Source: Dehalococcoidia bacterium (GTDB lineage: Bacteria > Chloroflexota > Dehalococcoidia > UBA2979). Taken from it: 64,000 bases of DNA. The stretch lies in contig WHSU01000003.1 of NCBI GenBank assembly GCA_009379925.1, positions 74,160-138,159 of the forward strand. The letters run 5' to 3'. The notes below the pieces were generated by a model. It saw only the letters and a program-made list of their open reading frames with translations, did not search any database and was not told the origin of the DNA. Position numbers and translations under genes: made by a program. Shown one piece after another: positions 58,910 to 64,000 of this stretch (its first letter is position 1; each line of letters opens with the position of its first letter).

Positions 58910-59449
58910 TGCTCGTCATCCTCGTTGCGTTCGTTGTCACAGGGCGCGCAGGGCCGCGCCCGACTGGCGGTGTCGGGGGAGCCCGATGCGCGAGGCCGTC
59001 GCCGCGAGGCGGGCCCGCGATCGGGCTAGCGCATCACCATCGTGCGCCCGTCGGGCGCGAGCGGCGCTGGTCGCGTGGGATGCGGAGGGGTCGTCGTGGG
59101 GTCGGTCATCTGCCCTGACATCGGAGCGCCTCTCGTTCATCTCTCCCGGCGGCCGCGCCGCTCACGCGGAGCCCCTCGAGGGGCCTCCATTGAGCGGATC
59201 CACCGAGTCGGAGTTGGCACCGTGTCCACCCCGGCGAAGGGTGTCCGGTTGCCGCGGTTTCGCAGGGCCGAGCCCTCCACCGCTCTGGATGAACCGCGTC
59301 GCGCGCACAACACGATGGATCGAGGCTAGAAGCGGCTGATCCTTCTGTCAATTCGCCGTCACTCGCGGCAGCGCTCGACGGCCTTGCACCGCTGCCCCTT
59401 CCGGCGTATGACACACATCATGGATGCGGGCGCGGATCGGAGGGCTCTC

Positions 59450-59743
59450 GTGCCTAGCTATCTGTCGCTGCTCAAGTGGACCGACCAGGGTGTGCGCGCC
59501 GTGAAGGAGAGCCCGCAGCGGATCGACCAGGCGAAGCAGGCGGTCGAGCAGGCCGGCGGCCGGATGATCTTCTACTACATGCTGCTCGGCGAGTACGACG
59601 TCGCCTCGCTCCTCGAGTTCCCCGACGATGAGACGGCCACGCGGGTGTTGCTCACCCTCGGCTCGCAGGGCAATGTCCGGACGACAACGATGAAAGCGTT
59701 CACCGAGGACGAGGCGCGGCAGATCATCGGCAGCCTGCCTTAG
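59450..59743 (+). CDS. GYD-domain protein
   Basis: YLSLLKWTDQGVRAVKESPQRIDQAKQAVEQAGGRMIFYYMLLGEYDVASLLEFPDDE. Confidence 0.85.
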   Translation: MPSYLSLLKWTDQGVRAVKESPQRIDQAKQAVEQAGGRMIFYYMLLGEYDVASLLEFPDDETATRVLLTLGSQGNVRTTTMKAFTEDEARQIIGSLP

Positions 59744-61296
59744 CCGATCGGCGCCCCGTCCGGCTCAGCGCCCTCGGGTGCGGTCTGCACCTCGACCGGC
59801 CGAGGCGCGCCGTTGCCGTCCGTCTTCGCGTCGGTGACGCGGCGGCCAAGCAGGCCCGCGAGGTCCACGCCGAGCACGCTCTGCATCGTCTCGTTGAGGG
59901 CGCCGAGGGTCTGCGGGCTGATGTTGAGCATGCGGTCGATCGGTCCCGATGACCCGTTGCCGTTGTGGCCGCCACCGCCGAGGTCGACGAGGCGGATCTC
60001 GGAGACCTGGCCCAGCGGGGCAGCCGCGGCACGCACCATCTCGGGGAGCACCTGGATCAGGCCGGTGGCGATCTCCAGCTCGCGGGCGGCGTCGTTGAAC
60101 TGCTTCAGCGCTTCCGCCTTCTGGAGCAGACCTTCGGCTTCCGCCACCAGCTTCGCGCGCTCGGCTTCTGCCTGCGCAAGGCCCACCGCCCGCACCTGGT
60201 CCGCCTCCGCCTCACCGCGCTTCCGCACCTCCTCGGCGCGGGCGATCGCCTCGGCCTCGATGCGGTAGCGGGTGGCGTCCGTGCGCGCGTTCTCCACGTC
60301 GCGCTGGGCCTCGGCTTGCAGCGTCTGCTTCTGCTTGTCCGCCTCCGCGATCGCGACGACCTCCGCCTCCAGCTCCTCACGGCGCTGTGAGGCGCGTCGC
60401 CTCGCGAGCTCGGTCGAGGCGTCGGCGACGGCCTGTTCGGCCTCTGCGGTGGCCTCGAAGCCCGCCTGTTCGGCACGCGCGATCTCACGCCGGCGGTCGG
60501 CGTCCGCCTTCGCGACGCGGACGTCGCGGTCGCGCTGCGCCTCCGCGATGGCCGCTGCCGCCTCGGCCTCCGCCACCTGCGACTGGCGCTTCGCCTCGGC
60601 CTCCGCAATCGCGGCGTCCTGCTCGGCGTGCGCGATCCCGATCCGGGCGTCGCGCTTCACCTCGGCGGTGCGGCGGTCACCGAGGGCGTCGAGGTAGCCC
60701 TCGGCGTCGTTGATCTCGCGCAGGGTGAACGTGTCCAGCTCGATGCCAAGGCGCGCGAGTTCGGCCTGGGCGTCGCGAGCGACCTCTTCCTGGAACTTGG
60801 TGCGGTCCTGGTAGATCTCCTCCGGCGTCAGGCGGCCACAGATCGAACGCAGGCTGCCTTCCAGCACCGCCTGCACGTCGACCTCGATCTCCTTCTGGTC
60901 GCGGCCCAGGTATCGCTCGGCCGCCGACACGATGGAGTCGTCGTCGCTGCCCACCTTGAACAGCGCCGTGCCCTCGACGGTCAGGGGGACGCCTTCCTTC
61001 GAGATCGCGTTGTGCGTGCCGACGCTGGCGCTCATCACGTGGAGCGAGAGCCGCCCGATCTGCTCGACGACGGGAAGCACGATGCCACCGCCGTTGCGGA
61101 TCACACGCCAGCCGACGGTCTCGGTGGTCCCGTCCGGCCTCATGATGCGCCGCCGGCGGCCCGAGACGACGAGGATCTCGTCTGGCCCGGCCTTGTAGTA
61201 GCGCGACGCGAGCGCGCTGAAGACCACGAAGACGGTCGCGATCAGGATGACCGCGATCAAACCGATGCCGAATCCGAAGCCGATGCCCAGGTCCAT
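59740..61296 (-). CDS. Flotillin-like SPFH/band-7 protein
   Basis: N-terminal TM, SPFH domain, long Ala/Glu/Arg coiled coil (AEAEAKRQSQVAEAEAAAAIAEAQRD...). Confidence 0.9.
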   Translation of the reverse strand: MDLGIGFGFGIGLIAVILIATVFVVFSALASRYYKAGPDEILVVSGRRRRIMRPDGTTETVGWRVIRNGGGIVLPVVEQIGRLSLHVMSASVGTHNAISKEGVPLTVEGTALFKVGSDDDSIVSAAERYLGRDQKEIEVDVQAVLEGSLRSICGRLTPEEIYQDRTKFQEEVARDAQAELARLGIELDTFTLREINDAEGYLDALGDRRTAEVKRDARIGIAHAEQDAAIAEAEAKRQSQVAEAEAAAAIAEAQRDRDVRVAKADADRRREIARAEQAGFEATAEAEQAVADASTELARRRASQRREELEAEVVAIAEADKQKQTLQAEAQRDVENARTDATRYRIEAEAIARAEEVRKRGEAEADQVRAVGLAQAEAERAKLVAEAEGLLQKAEALKQFNDAARELEIATGLIQVLPEMVRAAAAPLGQVSEIRLVDLGGGGHNGNGSSGPIDRMLNISPQTLGALNETMQSVLGVDLAGLLGRRVTDAKTDGNGAPRPVEVQTAPEGAEPDGAPIG

Positions 61297-61320
61297 AGCC
61301 GTGCCCCCGCCCGCCGAGCG

Positions 61321-61992
61321 CTACTCAGCCCCCGCGGCCGAGGTCGCCTGGCTCTCTGTCGTTACAATCACCTCGCCACCGACGACGCGCTCGATGCGCA
61401 CCACCGTGCCCTCCGGGATCACCGTCTGCCGGGTGGAACGCGCGACCGCGCGATGGCGTCCGCCCGCGCGGCGGTACTCGATGTAGCCGACACTCCCCGG
61501 GGCGATGCGCAGGGTCACGATCGCTTCCGTGCCGACTAGCTCATCGAGGCCGAAGTTCGTGCTGCCCGCCTGTCGCTGGAGCATCCGGCCCATGAACACC
61601 ACGCTCCCGGCCAGCGGTAGACCGCCCAGCATTCCGCCGAACGCGGAGACCAGCGGGTCGACACCCCAGTAGCCGCTGAACAACCAGCCGATTGCGCCGA
61701 AGCCCGCCAGGAACGCGGAGATGGTGTGGATGTTGAGAAGGCCGTCGCCGAAGTCTCCGTCCCCGGCGATGTCCGCGCCGAGGTCGCCCGCGACATCGAC
61801 CACCTCGCCGAAGACGTAGGACACGATGAGCACGCCGAAGCCGACGATCGCCAGCAGCATGAAGATCGTCGTGTCCAGGTTGCGTTCGACGTTGAAGAGG
61901 TCGCCGAGGTCCAGCGCGGGTCCCCTCTCGCTCGGCCGTCGATGCGCCCGAAGCCTACCACGAACGCCATGTCCCGATGCCGCGGCTGCCAT
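61321..61992 (-). CDS. NfeD-like membrane protein (YuaF-type), start uncertain
   Basis: TM segments then OB-like LVGTEAIVTLRIAPGSVGYIEYRRAGGRHRAVARSTRQTVIPEGTVVRIERVVGGEVIV; upstream of flotillin. Confidence 0.75.
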   Translation of the reverse strand: MAAAASGHGVRGRLRAHRRPSERGPALDLGDLFNVERNLDTTIFMLLAIVGFGVLIVSYVFGEVVDVAGDLGADIAGDGDFGDGLLNIHTISAFLAGFGAIGWLFSGYWGVDPLVSAFGGMLGGLPLAGSVVFMGRMLQRQAGSTNFGLDELVGTEAIVTLRIAPGSVGYIEYRRAGGRHRAVARSTRQTVIPEGTVVRIERVVGGEVIVTTESQATSAAGAE

Positions 61993-62071
61993 CGGGGCGC
62001 ACAGAGGCGGATCGGGTCGGTTCAGAGTGACTATCGACGGTCCGTGGTGGCTGAGAAGCGTCGGCCGGGGC

Positions 62072-62335
62072 TCAGCCCCGCGCGGCCAGTACCGCCGCCC
62101 GCACCGCCTCCAGGTCGACGGGCTCGCGCGTCACGACCATGCCGCCCACCGCGACCACGGGGATCTCGACGAGGAAGCGGCGGTGCAGGTCCTCATCCGA
62201 CTCGATGTCGACGCGCTCGAGGCGCATCGGCAGGGTGACCGCGAGGGCCTCGAGTCGGGCGGCGGCCGCCTCGCACAGGTGGCAGCCGGCGCGCTCGTAG
62301 AGCGTGACTTCGACGACGCCGTCCGCGTCCGTCAT
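62072..62335 (-). CDS. Glutaredoxin/DUF836-like thiol-disulfide protein
   Basis: VTLYERAGCHLCEAAAARLEAL...RRFLVEIPVVAVGG. Confidence 0.85.
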   Translation of the reverse strand: MTDADGVVEVTLYERAGCHLCEAAAARLEALAVTLPMRLERVDIESDEDLHRRFLVEIPVVAVGGMVVTREPVDLEAVRAAVLAARG

Positions 62336-63243
62336 CGGCCGCTACGCGTCGCCGCTCGTCGGTCGCGCCTCGGGCCGCCGGATGCGGGCTCGGGCGCCGG
62401 AGGCGGTGGCGGCAGGTCCTCGCCGGGCGCGGGCACCGGCGGGCGCGTCGCGAAGTAGTAGACGAAGGGGATCGCCCCGAGCACGACGAGCACCGAGACA
62501 GTCTGCGGCACGCGGATCAGGCCCAGCGGCCCCTCGGCGGAGTCGAGCCGCAGGTAGGTGAGGAAGAAGCGCATCACCGCGTAGCCGATGAGGAACGTGA
62601 AGAACGTCAGGCCGGCCCGGTGCCGGAAGACGCCGTAGAAGACGTAGAACAGCAGCCCGAGGATGGCGATGTCGCCCAGCAGCTCGTAGGTCGTGGCCGG
62701 GTGGTGCGGCCCCACGGCGATCGAGTGGGCGAAGGCGGGCGAGTCCGCGTTCGTGTAGGTCGCGCCCCACGGCAGGTCGGTTGCCTTCGCCAGGTGCTCA
62801 CCGTTGATCAGGTCGCCGATGCGGCCGATCGCCATGCCCGTGATCAGGCCGAAGGAGGCGATGTCCAGCCCTCGGCCGATCGGGTAACCGCGCCACAGCC
62901 CGAAGAGCAGCGCGCCCAGCACGCCGCCCAGCACGGCGCCCCAGATGGAGATGCCGCCCTCCGTGATCGCGAAGATCTCGGCGGGATTCGAGCCGTAGAA
63001 GTCCCAGTGTTCCGCGACGAAGAGCAGCCGCGCGCCGACGATGCCGCTCGGCACGCCCACCAGCGCCAGTGTATACGCGTCGTCCTCGTCGTAACGCACG
63101 ACCTTCGCCATGCGCAGCGACAACTGCACGCCCACGAGGATGCCGATGGCGGTGAAGAGGCCGTGCCACGTGAGCAGGAACCCACCGATCTCGGTGATGT
63201 TCGGGCTCCACGGGATCTCGATGGCCAGCATGGGGTTCGGCAC
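62332..63243 (-). CDS. lgt: Prolipoprotein diacylglyceryl transferase
   Basis: GFLLTWHGLFTAIGILVGVQLS...GLITGMAIGRIGDLINGEHLAKATDLPWGATY. Confidence 0.94.
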   Translation of the reverse strand: MPNPMLAIEIPWSPNITEIGGFLLTWHGLFTAIGILVGVQLSLRMAKVVRYDEDDAYTLALVGVPSGIVGARLLFVAEHWDFYGSNPAEIFAITEGGISIWGAVLGGVLGALLFGLWRGYPIGRGLDIASFGLITGMAIGRIGDLINGEHLAKATDLPWGATYTNADSPAFAHSIAVGPHHPATTYELLGDIAILGLLFYVFYGVFRHRAGLTFFTFLIGYAVMRFFLTYLRLDSAEGPLGLIRVPQTVSVLVVLGAIPFVYYFATRPPVPAPGEDLPPPPPAPEPASGGPRRDRRAATRSGR

Positions 63244-63385
63244 GGACCACGGCTCCTGGCACTGCGGTGGAGGGGAGTGCCTCCCATGCTAACCGGCGCG
63301 CCGGGCCGGTGATAGGGACACCGGGGCTGCGCGGGCGGCGCGCGTCCTTCGACGGGCTCAGGATGAACGGAGCGCGCGCCGCTTG

Positions 63386-64000
63386 CTACGCCACCGGCTC
63401 GAACAGGCGCTGGTAGAGGCCCCGTACCTCCTCGGGCGGGAGGTCCTTGCCCAGGAAGCCGTCCTCGATGCGCACCTCGGCGTGCAGGTGCAACTCGGTG
63501 CCGGGCGCCGTCACGGACTCGGGCGTCCCGGACTCGCCCACCGCTCCGATCACGTCGCCGGCGTAGACATCGAGGCCGGGCGCCACGCCGTCGGCAACAC
63601 CGGAGAGGTGCGCGTAGCGGGTCACGATGCCGTTCCCGTGGTCCACCCACACCTGCCGCCCGCGGTAGACGTCCAGCGTCTCCGGGTCCGAGTCGCCCTG
63701 CTCCGCCGTCTTCGCATCGAGCCGCTCGACATCCTCGAGGGTCAGTTCCTCATAGTCGTGGTCGGCGCGCACCACGACTCCGCGGTACATCGCCCGCACG
63801 GGCGTGCCGAGGCTGATATCGGTGCACACATCGCCGTGGTAGAAGTCGACGCCCTCATGCACGCCGTTGCGGTACGCCCGAGGTGCGTTCGGCATGACCT
63901 CGTCCCGGGACGGCAGGCAGGCCTCCTCGATGGGGATGGCAAACCCGGTGAGGTCGTCCGCGTCCAGGTCGCTGGGCGGCGCCGTCGGGCTGAAGGGCAC
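63386..64000 (-). CDS. M23-family metallopeptidase (LytM-like), truncated at window edge
   Basis: HEGVDFYHGDVCTDISLGTPVRAMYRGVVV...VWVDHGNGIVTRYAHLSGV...LHLHAEVRI. Confidence 0.85.
   Translation of the reverse strand: MPFSPTAPPSDLDADDLTGFAIPIEEACLPSRDEVMPNAPRAYRNGVHEGVDFYHGDVCTDISLGTPVRAMYRGVVVRADHDYEELTLEDVERLDAKTAEQGDSDPETLDVYRGRQVWVDHGNGIVTRYAHLSGVADGVAPGLDVYAGDVIGAVGESGTPESVTAPGTELHLHAEVRIEDGFLGKDLPPEEVRGLYQRLFEPVA

Noticed and set aside
59740-61992. Flotillin/NfeD pair as a novel membrane system
   Set aside because: Matches the well-known YuaF-YuaG/NfeD-flotillin operon type.

Overview
High-GC bacterial chromosomal window, probably Chloroflexota-like (taxonomy is inference only), densely packed with short operons. 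Recognisable genes: asd (3' end)-dapA, purA, pnp-rpsO, pepA, coaBC-coaX, dnaA, obg-nadD, gyrB, a YchF-like GTPase, two XdhC/CoxI proteins, tatA, folK-folP, lgt, and a flotillin/NfeD pair. The dnaA-obg gap has DnaA-box-like 9-mers and a CTACTACTACTAC (DnaA-trio-like) tract, so it is a candidate oriC. The most interesting region is about 48.2-58.9 kb. It holds a JAMM/M67 peptidase, a rhodanese, a CysM-type and a CysK-type cysteine synthase, two standalone ubiquitin-fold sulfur carriers whose C-termini are masked (GG-Q and GG-A), a third carrier domain fused to a ThiF/MoeB-type E1 enzyme, an Rrf2 regulator, and a carrier-NIL-threonine synthase cluster. This looks like an expanded CysO/Mec/CysM- or HcyS/HcyD-like protein-thiocarboxylate sulfur-assimilation system. 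Other notable items: a HTH/Fic pair (mobile mystery A/B-like) and a second Fic gene, both with repeat-rich putative operators; a cluster of five copies of an undescribed Cys-containing lipoprotein domain, with two apparent frameshifts; structured intergenic elements; and several interspersed palindromic repeat families. No rRNA, tRNA or CRISPR array could be supported by eye.
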